A stretch of 64,000 bases of DNA from Ectobius pallidus (GCA_964059195.1 CAXKWD010000006.1:4580530-4644529), one strand, 5' to 3'. Counted from the stretch's first letter, positions 1 to 11,279 are shown. The notes: a model not told the origin generated them from the sequence alone. Translations and numbers: made by a program.

Positions 1-1075
1 AGATTCTTTTGATTTCTGAAGTTCCTTGCTTGTACCTTTTTGGCAGTTTGTATCTTTCTGCTTAGGAGCGTATTTTAAATTCCGAAAGCTTGCCCTCTTT
101 ATATGGTCGAAGTCACTTTTTTCTTTTTCCTAAAGCAGAAATAAAAGAATTCTTCATGAAGATTTTCTCCATGTTCTTCAAACTTCAAAATACAAGATGG
201 TATATTTTCGTTTACAAATTTATTCGTCTTTTTCTGTAAATATGTTTCTTTTCTGTTCTTTTTAGAACTAAACTCTTTAAATCAGCCTCATCTCTCTTTA
301 TTCTAGAGGGACTCCATTCATTATGCGTGAATGAATCCTCGGCTGCTCCTGTAGGATCATTGTTCATGTCACAAAAATTCCAGGAGTACATTGTGAATAG
401 CACTCTTTGTTGGATACAGAACTATCCATTTCCCCATTGCATTTTTTTATCCCAATCAATCCACCACTGACCGCTGATAAACTTATCTGTGATTGCTCAA
501 TAGCTATAGTGATCCTGAACTCTTCTTGACTGACAACAGATCAGTTTTCACGCCATCTGGAAGTTAAAGCATGTCTTGTAAGTAGGCCTACATCGTGACA
601 CCAGGAGCATAGTTGTGGTTCATAGAAAAAAAGTACGGTAACATTTTTATTACAGATGCAATATGGAGTTCAAAATTGCAATCTCTGTCTGCTTTCAACG
701 AGTCAAACAGTATTCCAACCAATTCACAGTATTCCATATAAGCTTAGTACTGCAATGTATCGTTATTAGCGCTTCTGGGTGCCATGAAATCATTGAAGCT
801 TTTAAAGAAATTTGCATTTTCCATATCACATTCTAAAAGAGTGTATGTTGTACTGAAATCAGCCACATTGTGATCGGCAATAGCTTCCCGTAAGATTTGG
901 ACTTTTGAAGTTATAGACAACTCCTCCAAAACTTGAAGTTCAGCATACTTAACATATTGCTCAAGCTGCAAATAAGTAAGAGCTTCATAGAGTGTGCTCT
1001 AACGCCCCTATCGTAGTGATTACCGTTTAATATGGATTGTAACGTATTTTCACCATATAATCCTGCTTCTTCTGT
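1..1075 (-). pseudogene. degraded unidentified protein-coding relic
   Basis: Read on the minus strand, this stretch gives one protein-like message broken by several stops and frameshifts. Successive pieces, from 1075 towards 1, contain GENTLQSILNGNHYDRG, then about 75 open codons at 971-744, then IASVIKMLPYFFSMNHNYA around 700-600, and finally HNEWSPSRIKRDEADLKSL at 403-212. I believe a conserved uncharacterised metazoan protein family carries these motifs, often in repeated copies, but I cannot assign a function. The coding continuity across the breaks is seen directly; the family resemblance is from memory. The relic runs off the left edge, and the CR1-like element A begins just upstream of its 5' end. 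It could be a host gene relic or the cargo of a mobile element. Confidence 0.5.
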
Positions 1076-1100
1076 CATAATAGATTAGACTTGACGGAAT

Positions 1101-1523
1101 TTGGTTATGAAAAAAATAGCAATGAACTTCTACCAAAGTATGTTACAAAAAAGGCAGTGCCTGGTTACGGTAATACTACATGTGGGAACGAATAATATAC
1201 ACAAGTCTTCGAATCCTGATGAGGTTATGGGTGAAATCTATGAGGTCATTAGAACTACAAAGAAGAAATTCAGTGAAGCCAACATAGTGATAAATGGTGT
1301 AGTGAAAAGAAGAGACGTACACAAAGCATATATAAAAGGCATCAATGACTCTCTTCGATGGGCCTGCAATTCCTTAAAAGTGATATTCAGTAATGTAGAT
1401 GCTTGCCTTGACGATAGTCACCTTGGCAAGGATGGACTTCATCTGAACTATAAAGGCTCAAACAAACTAAGTAAAACACTAGAAAAGGTGATAAGTATAT
1501 GTAATCATAGGCAGGGAAACTAA
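1101..1523 (+). pseudogene. ORF1 fragment of element A, SGNH/GDSL-like esterase
   Basis: About 140 codons encode the end of an ORF1 of the type found in CR1-group retrotransposons. HVGTNNI near residue 28 matches the block that carries the oxyanion Asn of SGNH hydrolases. The C-terminal LGKDGLHLNYKGSNKLS has the Asp-x-x-His catalytic pair. The N-terminal block with the catalytic Ser is missing because the element is 5'-truncated here, so the enzyme would be inactive. In this family the esterase is thought to help ORF1 engage membranes or lipids; that is family knowledge, not visible here. The endonuclease frame begins about 10 bases downstream, the usual ORF1-ORF2 order. Confidence 0.7.
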
Positions 1524-1532
1524 TAATGCAGA

Positions 1533-1877
1533 ATGAAGGTGAAACAAATAGCTTGTATATTAGGCCTACAAACTACAAGGTTAAGGATCACAAAGTGCAT
1601 GCTTCTCAACCAAATGAGCAGGGGGGAAACTAATATACAAAACACACCTCCAAATAAAAAGCAAGGTCAGTATCTCAATATTTATCACCAAAATACGCAA
1701 AGTATCAGAAACAAATTACAGATGATTGAGGTTATGTTACAAAACAATAATAAACAATTGGATATATTATGTTTTACTGAACATTGGCAATCTGAACCAG
1801 AAATAAAATCAATAATTTTGCCCAACTATTCATTAGGCTCATACTATTGTAGGTCAAATAAAAAGAATGGGGGATCT
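1533..1877 (+). pseudogene. endonuclease N-terminal part of element A ORF2
   Basis: The frame encodes the start of an exonuclease-endonuclease-phosphatase fold: YLNIYHQNTQSIRNK carries the first conserved Asn, and LDILCFTEHW carries the metal-binding Glu. It breaks off after KKNGGS, exactly where related proteins continue GGVxIFVR; that continuation is found at 3085. The stop at 1878-1880 belongs to the inserted element A1. The start codon is uncertain; the first 40 codons look like linker. Confidence 0.75.
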
Positions 1878-1879
1878 TA

Positions 1880-2889
1880 GAATACTATGGAATTGGCGGT
1901 AATGAACTAAAGCTAATCAGATCATACCTACTCGAAAGAAAACAAACTGTATATGTAAATAATATCTTTTCAAAATTCAAAGAGGTGACTGATGGAGTAC
2001 CCCAGGGCTCAGTACTGGCCCTTTTCTTTTCTTAACAGCAATAAATGACTTACCTGTAAATGTCCCTGGTATTAGCATACTATATGCTGATGATACTACT
2101 CTCTTAACAACGGACAAAGATCCTCTATCAGTTAAGTCACAATTAAAGGAAATGATAACTAAAGCCAAAAGGTGGTTTATGGTGAATATGCTTAAGAATA
2201 ATGATGCCAAAACGGAACAACTCCTGTTTAGTTTAAACAATGGCTTCACAGAACTTGAAGAAAACAAAAATATCAAACTACTAGGGTTACATTTAGATAA
2301 TAAATTAAACTGGAATGTGCACATTGATAATCTCTGCAAAAAGGTGTCTCGAGTGACTTTTCTGTTAAGGAAACTAAAAACGTGCACTAGCCAAACCCTA
2401 CTAATAAATGCCTACTATGCTTTCTTTCATAGTCTCATAGCCTATGGGGTAATGCTTTGGGGCAACAGTCCAAATTCAATTCAACCTTTTATATGGCAAA
2501 AGAAAACCATTCGCATAATCAAAGGAGTTCCTCAACAACAATCATGTAGACAAATTTTTCCACAACTTAACATTATGACACTACCATCATTGTATATATA
2601 CACGAATCTTATTTTTGTTAAACAGAACATTGTTAAATTCAATGACAGATCTCTTATACACAGCCATAACACAAGAAGTAAACTAGACCTGGACACACCT
2701 CAGATTAGATTAAGTAAAACTGCCAATAGTTATAAGTATATTCAATTAAAATTATATAATAAATTACCACTACATGTAAGAGCCTTAGACGATAATAGGT
2801 TCAAGTTTATAATTAAGAAATGGTTGAGATTGAATGCTTTTTATACAGTAGAAGAGTTCATTAACTCTGAAATAGACAACATTTTGTGA
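1880..2889 (+). pseudogene. reverse transcriptase C-terminal part of A1
   Basis: The region encodes the second half of a non-LTR reverse transcriptase: SYLLERKQTVYVNN, then GVPQGSVL, then YADDTTLL (catalytic Asp pair, about 2086-2105), then the thumb with LLGLHLDNKLNWNVHI and AYYAFFHSLIAYGVMLWG, and a C-terminal HNTRSK motif. A frameshift lies near 2020, between QGSVL and the palm. The last 245 codons (2152-2889) are uninterrupted. The fingers and endonuclease are missing, so the copy is dead. Confidence 0.8.
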
Positions 2890-3040
2890 CCAATATATTA
2901 TATGTATGTGTGCATGTAAACATGTGATCTTATGTAATAACAACTGTCTTTAATAGGTTATATGTGTGTGTGTATGTAAGCATCTGATTTTTCTTTTAAT
3001 AACAACTGTCTGATATCATTGTACTATGATTCTATAGACA

Positions 3041-3045
3041 ATAAA

Positions 3046-3081
<36 letters not shown>
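3041..3081 (+). repeat. TTA-repeat 3' tail of A1
   Basis: An AATAAA-like signal is followed by about ten TTA units. Short microsatellite tails instead of poly(A) are usual for CR1/Jockey-like elements. It marks the 3' junction of A1 with A. Confidence 0.8.
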
Positions 3082-3083
<2 letters not shown>

Positions 3084-3085
3084 TC

Positions 3086-4444
3086 GTCAGAGATGGTATT
3101 GAGGTTAAGGAATATTCTGATTATGAGGATGGGTGTATGGATAGTCATTTTGAGGCATGCATGTTGGGTCTACCTGAACACAATATGATAATAATCTGCA
3201 TTTATAGATCTCCTGAAGCAAATATAGATATATTAGTAGATAAGTTAGGTAATATACTAGAGAGGATACCATATACTAAGAATGTCTTTGTTATAGGTAA
3301 TTGGAATATAGACTTTACCCCAGGTGCACTTGATAAAAAATTTATGGACTTTATGGTAACACATGATCTGATACCTCTTATACATGAACCTACTCGAGTA
3401 ACAATAAATTCTAAAACAATTATAGATCAAATATTAATGAGACAATCATTCCTTATAGTAGAAAATATAAGGATCTTTGACCCAGGGTTTTCAGACCATT
3501 TTGCACAAGAATTGACAGTAGTTAATAGCAATGGTAGGAAGCATGATAAACAATGTGAAAAAGAATATAAAATAGCAAGAAAATATACAGATGATGCCAT
3601 CGAAGTACTCAACCAATTATTAATAAAAGAAATGTGGGATGCTATCTATAAAGAAAATGAAGTTAACCTAGCCTGTGAATCCTTCATAAAAATAATGCAA
3701 TATTATCTTAACATAACAATGCCAAAGCAGAAACGTAAGATAAACCAGACAACCGGGAATACGTGGATTACACAAGGGATAAAAAAATCATCAGAGAGAC
3801 TAAAGTATCTCAGTAATTTAAATAAAAGAACCAACTGTAACAACTTCAAAAATTATTTTAAAATCTATAAAAAGATATATAAAAAGGTCATAATTGCTGC
3901 TAAAATATACCATAATGACAATATAATAAACTCATCTGGCAATAAGTCTAAAACAATGTGGATGGTTGCCAAAAGAGAAATGGGTCTTCAGACAAAAAAT
4001 GATGCGTTTATCCTAACAAACGAGGCAGGAAAAACCATCTCAAAGCCGAGAGAAGTAGTTAACACTTTTAATGAATACTTTGGAAATATTGCTACTAAAA
4101 TACAGGATCAAAATAACGGAACATGGTCTTCAGATAATATGCTTACTACAAATAATTCAATTTTCCTATACCCGGTTGACTTACGAGAACTGAAAAGTAT
4201 TATAAATAATTTAAAATCCAAATACACGTGTGGTATTGATGACATACCAGATATTATTTATAAAAAATGTTGTGAACATATCATTAAACCTCTGTGTCAT
4301 ATCATTAATCTTTCATTATCCACGGGAGTCATTCCAACATGCCTAAAAACAGCTAAAATAACCCCAATATTTAAAAAAGGAGAAAAAATAAGTCGACAAC
4401 TACAGGCCAATATCTCTATTATGTTCCTTGTCAAAAATTTTTGA
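3086..4444 (+). pseudogene. endonuclease C-terminal part and RT fingers of element A
   Basis: Continuation of ORF2 after the A1 insertion. The first 130 codons hold the endonuclease blocks IICIYRSPE, IGNWNIDF (the Asp/Asn active-site block) and DPGFSDHF (catalytic Asp-His near 3497). A linker follows, with WITQGIKKSSERLK and TMWMVAKREMGL, then the RT start with SKYTCGIDDIPD and FKKGEK. A frameshift at about 4400-4430 moves the reading frame to the one used from 4428. Both halves are otherwise open, so the break is a point lesion. Confidence 0.8.
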
Positions 4445-5720
4445 AAAGGTAATGTTTAACCGAATAGATTCCTTTCTCAAAAAATATAAAATATTAAATG
4501 CAGCGCAACATGGGTTTATTAAGGAGAAATCCACAGAATCAGCTATTCAAGCATTTTTAAATAACGTTTTCCAATCTCTAGACAATAAGGAATATAATGT
4601 AGGCCTATTTATGGACTTATCTAAGGCCTTTGACCTAGTGGACCATAACATCCTTATACAAAAACTTGAGATCTATGGTATTAGGGGAATTGCAAAAGAT
4701 TGGTTCAGCTCCTATCTAAGCGATAGGAAGCACTATGTAGAAATTATTAGTAAAAATGCTTATACCAAGACTTATGAAACTTATAGTTCCACTACCAAAT
4801 GCTTCAGTGTAGGTGTGCCCCAAGGATCGGTACTTGGTCCCATACTGTCTATATCGTATGTTAATGACATGCCAAATCATCTTGTAAATTGTAAGATGTT
4901 TGCAGATGATACTAATATCTCATTCAATGGTGAAAAAACACAAATAACCTCTCACATTAATGAAACAGAAATCCACCTAAAGAATTGGTTCCATAAAAAT
5001 AAGCTAATAATAAACAAAGAAAAAACACTAGCTATATCTTTTAGACATATTAGGAATACACATTTGTTTTCACCTCCTATACTACTTGAAAATAAATTGA
5101 TTAATTATGTAAACAGCATCAAATTTATAGGGATTTGGATTGATGAAAATTTCCTCTGGAACACTCATGTTGAGAAACTAACCTCAAAACTGAATCAAGT
5201 ATGGTTTTTATTCAGAATAATAAGAGAAAAAGTGAGTACATCTGTAATGAGAAATCTGTACTTTGCCTATTTTCATAGTTTGCTGAGATATGGAGTAATT
5301 TTTGGGGGAAAAAAGGCGGAAAGTATCTTTAAAATTCAGAAAAAGGTATTAAGAGTGATCTTGGGTAGAAAACAAAATGAATCTTGTAAGACAATATTTA
5401 AATCACAAAAAATATTACCTTTTCCATGCATTTATATACTACAAGTTTTATTATATACAAAAAAAATCTCAACATTTCAACTAAATATAGACAGACATAA
5501 TTACAATACAAGAATCAGCCATCAGTTAAGTAATATAAGACACAATACCAAATTATTTGAAAATACTGTAGTATTTAATTGTATGAAATTGTATAATAAA
5601 CTTCCACAAAAACTGAAAGAAATCAGATGCTCAAAAAAATTTAAGAAACAAGTAGAATCTTTACTATTAAGAAACTCCTTTTACAGTGTAGATGAATATT
5701 TGGAAGAACCTAGTTTATAA
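4428..5720 (+). pseudogene. reverse transcriptase of element A
   Basis: About 430 open codons encode the RT palm, thumb and C-terminal domain. Visible blocks are QHGFIKEKSTESA, FMDLSKAFDLVDH, GVPQGSVLGPIL and KMFADDTNIS (catalytic FADD, near 4900), then FIGIWIDENFLW and AYFHSLLRYGVIFGG, and HNYNTR near the end. The frame is complete from the 4430 frameshift to the TAA at 5718. Without the frameshifted fingers it cannot act alone. A 3' UTR of about 60 bases and a TTA tail follow. Confidence 0.85.
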
Positions 5721-5779
5721 GTAGTTTATAAGTTATTATATCTTTGACGTATCCAATATCATGTATATGATCTTACGGA

Positions 5780-5806
5780 TGAATAAATTATTATTATTAT
5801 TATTAT
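5780..5806 (+). repeat. TTA-repeat 3' tail of element A
   Basis: ATGAATAAATTATTATTATT and further TTA units close element A. This is the same tail type as A1. Confidence 0.75.
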
Positions 5807-6358
5807 TGTACCACCGTGCAATTGTAGGTCTCGCTGTACGACATTTAGTTGCAGCTGTAAAAAAGAAGCAAACGTGTATTTTATATTTGAAACTGAATAA
5901 AAAATATATGTGTGTACTAGGAATGCATGTAATAAACGTAAAAAGTTGTTAAACCAATTTAAATAGTTTCATTTCTCAGTATACCCTTTCTATGAATATT
6001 AAAAAAAACACTTAGCACTTAAATAACTTTCAAAGGGTAGAAGATATCAAAAAATGTATAATAACATTTTTTGTTGTATTTTTAATTTCCTTTTATTTAA
6101 AAAAAAGAACGGAAAGATTGGACCAGGGATCACGGAGATAATGGCGTAAACATGATGTGGCTTATCCGCCATCTTTAATGGCGGGTCAAGATAACCTCGA
6201 CCACAATATTTGGTGGCAACCTGCATTTCTACATACTGTAAGGTGTCATAATTAAGAATCCAAAAAGAAACTGCGTCCGAAAAGTTTTGCATACTCGTGC
6301 GCCAGTACTTGGCCTCACTCCTGTCTGCAGTGAGGATTATTCTAGCGTGTCAGACCTT
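5807..6358. other. no recognisable gene
   Basis: I see no coding block, terminal repeat or target duplication here. Short open frames exist, but none carries a motif. It may be the original sequence between elements A and E. Confidence 0.5.
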
Positions 6359-6461
6359 CCACGCATGCGCGACCTTCCAGCTGTCGACATTTGTTCTGTT
6401 GTCCACGCATGCGCGATAAATCCAGCAGTCGACATATTTTGTTCTGTTGTTAAGTTCATAA
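6359..6461 (+). mobile_element. 5' part of old retrotransposon E, left of insertion C
   Basis: Two degenerate copies of a 44-48-bp unit (6359-6402 and 6403-6450), each starting CCACGCATGCGCG and ending TTTGTTCTGTTGT, are followed by TTAAGTTCATAA. The same order recurs at 55844-55957, where the E sequence continues nearly directly. So this is the 5' region of E, cut off here by C. Two repeated units in a 5' UTR suggest an internal promoter, as in other non-LTR elements; that function is inferred. Confidence 0.65.
6450..6461. repeat. left target-site duplication of element C
   Basis: TTAAGTTCATAA occurs here and again at 17786-17797, directly flanking C. The E copy at 55.9 kb has TTAAGTTC at the matching point with no insertion. 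A 12-bp duplication is typical of I-group retrotransposons. Confidence 0.85.
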
Positions 6462-6487
6462 GTTGATCTGTTAATGGACGCACGGCC

Positions 6488-6693
6488 TAGGAGATACGGT
6501 TAAGCACATCGTAAATGAAACATTGAAAGCAGCAAATCTAAAGGATCCAGGGGACACAAAAAAGTATATTACAAGGGAGAAAAGTGGCCATAGGAGATAC
6601 GGTTAAGCACATCGTAAATGAAAAATTGAAAGCAGCAAATCTAAAGGATCCAGGGGACACAAAAAAGTATATTACAAGGGAGAAAAGTGGCCA
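6488..6693 (+). repeat. 103-bp tandem duplication at the start of C ORF1
   Basis: Two copies of a 103-bp segment beginning TAGGAGATACGGTTAAGCAC lie at 6488-6590 and 6591-6693. I see one difference (GAAACATTG against GAAAAATTG). Because 103 is not a multiple of three, the frame from the first ATG (6474) is broken and only the second copy reads into ORF1. Confidence 0.9.
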
Positions 6694-8932
6694 TCCTGTA
6701 ATTATGACAACAAAGAGGATGACTAGAAATATCACGACCAATCCTGGCTCGCAGATGAGCAACAATAGCAATAATAAAGCACAAGAAAACATAGAGGATG
6801 CAACATCAAAGTCCTCTATAAATGTGAATATGTACAAGAACCGCGAAGAGGAAAATGACTCTATCGTCTCTGAAGGGAGAAACAATGCAGAAACTATCTC
6901 CCAATTTGATGAGCAAGATGAGGAAGGGGAACCCTGGAGAACTGCCCAACCACGAAGAAGAATGAAAAGGAAGACGACAGTAATAACAGGAGCAAATGAC
7001 AACAGCGCCAATATAAAAAGTGGCCCCCGTACTGCCTGGCTATACGCTGGAAAGCTCCATAAGGACTCCGCTGAAACGGACCTGAAGGCATTTGTTGAAA
7101 ATAAAGGCATAGAGGTAAGAGAGTGCGAGTCCCTGAACAGTGGATCACAATAGGGATGTAGCTCGCCAAACTTCTCCGACAGATAGCGTGGGTGTACTAG
7201 CCGGTATGCGCTAGCCGTTCGTCACTTGTTTTTCCAGTTTTCTTCTGCTGGCTTCATGCTTTTAAATGGCGCTCCAACTTCTCAGTCCGAAAAATATGTT
7301 CGTAATTTTATATTTTTATAGAGGACACGAGGCCACTTTACGTACATCCTTGTCTACTGGGCGCTTCTAGAATGTTGAAGTGTCAAAAATACGAAAGAAA
7401 AATCACAGCAGATAGGCTCTAAATAACAGTAAAATGGAAGGATTAACGAACAAATATTGTGAGATATTTCCGATACAGACGACATTATTTTGTACTCGAC
7501 TTGCAGTAATATGTTATCAATGTATGAATATTTATATCCAGTGCGGGGATTAGATATTCTTTAATTGTTAAATTAATATTAAATTTGCCGTGAGCATCGA
7601 GAAGATGTTATGGGCCATTTAAAAATAGAGTAAGTTACAATAAATAAATTAAAATTATCTAGTGACGCAATGATAATTACAGTACATGGTGTTAGCTTTA
7701 TACCTTTGTTAAACTGTATCTTTAGTGCACCTTTATATTTAAAGACCACTTCCCAGTTTAATTTATTTTGTTATTTTAGGCCTATTTATTTTAGTTTGCT
7801 GTATAAATATGTGTATATTAGGCTACTGTAGCCTTCTATTGCATCTGATATCAAAATATAAATTCTGTGATTTCTAAATAGCCAAGTTAGATTAACGGCT
7901 TCGAATAAAAATTGTGACAATAGCGTTGCCAATTTAATAGGCTACATAACTTAACGTATGATAATTATTAAATTCTGCCTTTATAATCTGCTATGTCATG
8001 CAATGAAATATTCTTAACAATATTCTGTTTCATAACTAGAAATGAAAATCATGTAACGATGGTCTAGCATAACTTACCGATAATAAAACGAATAAGAAAG
8101 AATGAGGAATGAGAAGAAGAAAAAAAAGGCCTAATCGATTCCCAAGTTCCCATCTTTTTTAACTACGAGGGACAGGAAAGGTAAGTTTTCGTGATGTAAA
8201 CATATTTTAATATTTTGAATACGTTTTTAATATGACGGTATAGGCTAAATATGCATTTGATATAGAAAATAAATAGTATTAAAAATGTCTGCGAATACAC
8301 ACCACATAAATGAGTGTTTATCACGTATATCAATTAGTATTTTACTGTCTGAACCCTAGAGGTATATTCTTTTAGTTACTTTGAATCATACCCAATCGCC
8401 AAATTAGCAGTACTGTATATAAATATTCATATCTGCATAACATTTTGTACGTCGGGAACATAGTAATGTACAATAGCGGGCATTTCTCATAGTATTTGTC
8501 AGCTTATTCTTCTTTCTTTTCGACTTATATAGCGTCTATCTTTTGCAATTTTTCTTTAAGTTTTTTCACGTAAATATATTCTGGAAGTGTCCAATATACA
8601 AAGAAATGCGCCTAGTAGCGTTTTACCCGCTACAAAAAAAGAAAAGTTCGAACGTATTTTTCAGTCTGCTAAGATGAAACGCCATTTAAAAGCATGGAAC
8701 CAGCAGACAACAACTCGAAAAACAAGTGACGAACGGCTAGCGCATACCGGCTAGAGCAGTGGAGACATCTGTTGGTTCTAGTTCGCTACATCCCTATTTA
8801 AGGCATTCAGACTGGGCATTCCATTGGAGGCACTGCAAGACGTTAGCGATCCCCAGTTCTGGCCAAGAGGTATAGTGATCAGAAGGTATATTTTTCGGAG
8901 GAACCACTCCGGAGGTGTCCGACTCAATTAAA
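6584..8932 (+). pseudogene. ORF1 of element C, split by a 1.65-kb insertion
   Basis: Codons 6584-7150 give a lysine- and glutamate-rich N-terminal part, then TAWLYAGKLHKDSAETDLKA, an RRM-like block. The insertion 7151-8796 follows. The message resumes at 8799 with FKAFRLGIPLEALQD and FWPRGIVIRRY, ending at a TAA near 8930. The FWPxGxxVRxF block is the signature I associate with I-group ORF1 proteins, which bind the element RNA. The left junction is in frame up to residues GSQ; removing the insert leaves a frame difference, so a one-base lesion is likely too. The 103-bp duplication also breaks its start. Confidence 0.75.
7151..8796. mobile_element. 1.65-kb non-autonomous element with long degenerate inverted repeats
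   Basis: The ends are GGGATGTAGC and GCTACATCCC, next to TA on both sides, which fits a TA target site. A strong block, CTAGCCGGTATGCGCTAGCC, lies about 45 bases inside each end in inverted orientation, and CTGCTGG with CATGCTTTTAAATGGCG also matches inverted. Weaker inverted similarity extends about 400 bp in (ATGAATATTTATAT near 7530 and 8425). No open frame of note lies inside. A TA target suggests the Tc1/mariner or ISL2EU groups; I cannot decide. Confidence 0.75.
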
Positions 8933-8944
8933 GCAACGACCAAA

Positions 8945-9106
8945 GCACCAAGGAAAGAGATACTCAAATGCATGACATGGAATTTAGAAGGTCTCGAACA
9001 AGCACTGAACATTACAGCGATTGACTTTTTTGAAAAATATGACATCATCGTCCTAGTGGAAATATTCGAAATCCACGTAATATAATGAACTTTTACTCCA
9101 CGCATA
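8945..9106 (+). pseudogene. endonuclease 5' fragment of element C ORF2
   Basis: After ORF1 the sequence reads KCMTWNLEGLEQALNIT and FFEKYDIIVLVE, the first endonuclease block with Asn and the metal-binding Glu. A one-base shift then leads to NFYSTHT at about 9085-9106. Element D begins there; the C message resumes at 15145 with ILATQGILGRPKGG. The join gives a smooth endonuclease sequence, which is the evidence for one split gene. Confidence 0.65.
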
Positions 9107-9237
9107 CTCCATGTACAATAAGTTACATAATAGCGGGAAGTACCGAAAGGAAGGAAGACATTTTGAAAGACGAACTGACGTCATAAACAAGGAGAAGCAG
9201 ACACGGTCTTCTGGATCGTACAAGAGAAGTGCAACGA

Positions 9238-11279
9238 TGACAACAAATACAGAAGGAGGTGCAAGTGCCCGACAATCGGTAAACGAAGTGAGTGGAATGG
9301 AAAAAGATGGAGGAGGAAAGACAGATAATCAGAGTCAAGAGAAAGAAGATAATTGTCCGATATGTGAGTCTATTGTAGAAGACAATGTCACGGCAGTGGA
9401 ATGTGATGGCACGTGTCATAGATGGTATCATCTAACATGTACGGAATTGCTGCAAGGACAATTCAATGCGCTGAAAGACACACCCAAAAGGAAATCAAAG
9501 CTAATGTGGTTGTGCCATGAGTAGACGAGTTTCTAAATTCATCGGACTGATGAACGATGGATTCCACCGACTGGAAAGCTGGATTTCGCAATTTTTTCTC
9601 GATGGATTCGTGATGACTGATGAATTTAAAAACCATTTGTTGACCAAACCGATGTTTTCGGGAGCGCCAACATAATAACTACATATAAAATTGTAAAATA
9701 TTAGCGATGGCATGGTAACTCCGGTTTATTATTTTCCCACCAAAAAAAAAAGTATGGGCTTGATCGATTTCCATTTACATTTAATACAATGAAAACTGAT
9801 AATTATAATAATATATTAAATAAAACAATTTAAAAAAGTGAGTTCTACATTAAATTAATAACTTATCGCAAAGACAGACTCGTCGGTATTTATTAGATAA
9901 AATTGGTTTATCACAGTAGGCTACTTAGACAGTCTGTGTGTTTTATACTATACACATTACAGTACTGTAATTTATGTTTTCAAATTGACCCGAAATCAGT
10001 AATAAGCCTATTATTTTATATGGTCTATATTTTATAATTTTAACAACAAAAACCGAAATAAGTTAAGAGTGACTAAAACTGCAAGCCATTATAAGAATTT
10101 ATTATGACTGCAAACTTTGCTTCTTTCTTTTTCAGTTTTAGCCCTTTATGAGGAATCGGGTAACGACTCCTCAAAAATAAGTTTAACTACTAATTATGTG
10201 TGTGTAATTCAGTCTACGATATGTAGTTATGAATCTTATAAGCTATGCGCTGACTCCATTACATAAGTTTGATTTGTCAATTCGTCATAATGGCGGTGAT
10301 TCATCTGATCCATCGGACGTTCAAGTACGATGGAACCGATGCCAGTCGATGGAAACCAGCGCAAACTCATCTGAACTCAGAGAACGCTTTGATGGATAGC
10401 CGATGGATTCCATCAATGAAATTAAAAACGCTCTGATGAAAGCTCGATGCCATCGGATGGATCCATTGATGAATTTAAAAACTCGCCTAGTGTCAACAAG
10501 ACTTTGCTCTATACAAAGCGGGGAAATGTATGCAAAAAGAAATAGAAGAGATAAGAATAGAGATGAACACAAAATTAAGTGAAATGACTGCTGCAATAAA
10601 TAATCTCGCAATAAGCAGAGACCGGTTTGAAATTGCAGAAAAAAAAGCGGTGGCGGTACAAGTAATTCCTAACAGAAGAAAAATGGTGATAATAGACAGG
10701 AAAGTATTAACATCTAGAAGCCCAACGGAACAAGCCGAAAAAGAAAGAGAGTGCAAGACAGTAAAATACAAAGCAGATGAAAATAAGGATACCTCAAGCG
10801 TCCAACATGATGGGGAAGACAGTGTCGTAGAGGAACAGATAGAATACAAGACTGCTTCACACAGCGACAAAAACAGACCAAAGGAGGACAGTAAGGAAGA
10901 AACAGATAGTGAATTCGAAGAGGTAATAAGCAGAAGGAAACACAGGCGTCAAAAACAAGTAATCATAGGAACAGGATCAGACACTGAACTACAGGCAAGA
11001 GGGAAAAAAGCTTGGATATATCTGGGGGGACTGAAAGCAGACTCAACAGAAGAAAAAGTGAAGAACTTCTTACATAAAAGAGGCATCAAGGATGAAGTAG
11101 AGTGTGAGCAATTAAACACAAAAGGATCATATAAAGCTTTTAAAATAGGGTTTCCAATTGATCACCTGGAGGAAACAGAAAAACCTGAATTTTGGCCGAA
11201 AGGAGCAGTAGTGCGGCCCTTTCGAATCAGCTTCAGAACAAGATGGCAACAGAGGGGTGCCAACCTCGAAGAAAACTAG
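9238..11279 (+). pseudogene. ORF1 of element D: PHD finger, coiled coil, RNA-binding-type domain
   Basis: The likely start is the ATG at about 9238 (MTTNTEGGAS). A PHD/RING-like zinc finger follows: CPICESIV, ECDGTCHRWYHLTC and MWLCHE, with the last Cys supplied after the MITE (CHE then CQQDF). A 966-bp MITE (9523-10488) interrupts the gene at 9522; deleting it with one AGT copy restores the frame. Next come a likely coiled coil (MQKEIEEIRIEMNTKLSEM), a long charged linker, the block KAWIYLGGLKADSTEEKV and FWPKGAVVRPFRIS, and a stop at 11277-11279. PHD fingers in retrotransposon ORF1s may bind chromatin or RNA; the role here is unknown. Its C-terminal half resembles ORF1 of C. Confidence 0.75.
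9523..10488. mobile_element. 966-bp MITE in D ORF1
   Basis: Ends AGACGAGTTTCTAAATTCATC-like and inverted AGGCGAGTTTTTAAATTCATC-like form the terminal inverted repeat. AGT flanks both sides (9520-9522 and 10489-10491), a 3-bp target duplication. Both subterminal regions are rich in GATGGATTCC/CGATGG-like words. No transposase frame is present. A 3-bp target fits PIF/Harbinger or Zator types, but AGT is not the usual TWA. Confidence 0.8.

Larger units (their letters stand above)
1878..3083 (+). mobile_element. CR1/Jockey-like element A1 nested in A
   Basis: A strongly 5'-truncated copy that starts in the reverse transcriptase palm (LEYYGIGGNELKLI) and ends with a TTA-repeat tail at about 3050-3081. 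It interrupts the endonuclease gene of A in the same orientation. A1 and A are related but clearly different families. I see no target-site duplication longer than a few bases. The 3' UTR holds two similar halves, each with AACAACTGTCT. Confidence 0.8.
1090..5806 (+). mobile_element. CR1/Jockey-like non-LTR retrotransposon A, split by A1
   Basis: Element A keeps, in order, an SGNH-type esterase ORF1 fragment, an apurinic-type endonuclease, a reverse transcriptase and a TTA-repeat tail. The endonuclease reading stops at NGGS (1866-1877) and resumes as IFVRDG at about 3085, so A1 sits inside it. A is 5'-truncated. The EN/RT region has a frameshift near 4400-4430, so the copy cannot make an intact protein. 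The HNYNTR motif near the C-terminus is shared with A1 and with the insertion at 13018, placing all three in one broad clade. Confidence 0.85.

Noticed and set aside
6584..7169. Minus-strand frames opposite C ORF1
   Set aside because: They are shadows of the charged ORF1 sequence and carry no motif.
11257..11259. GTG at 11257 as the start codon of the RTE ORF2
   Set aside because: GTG is not a normal start in animals; the overlap shows frame adjacency only. The true start remains open.
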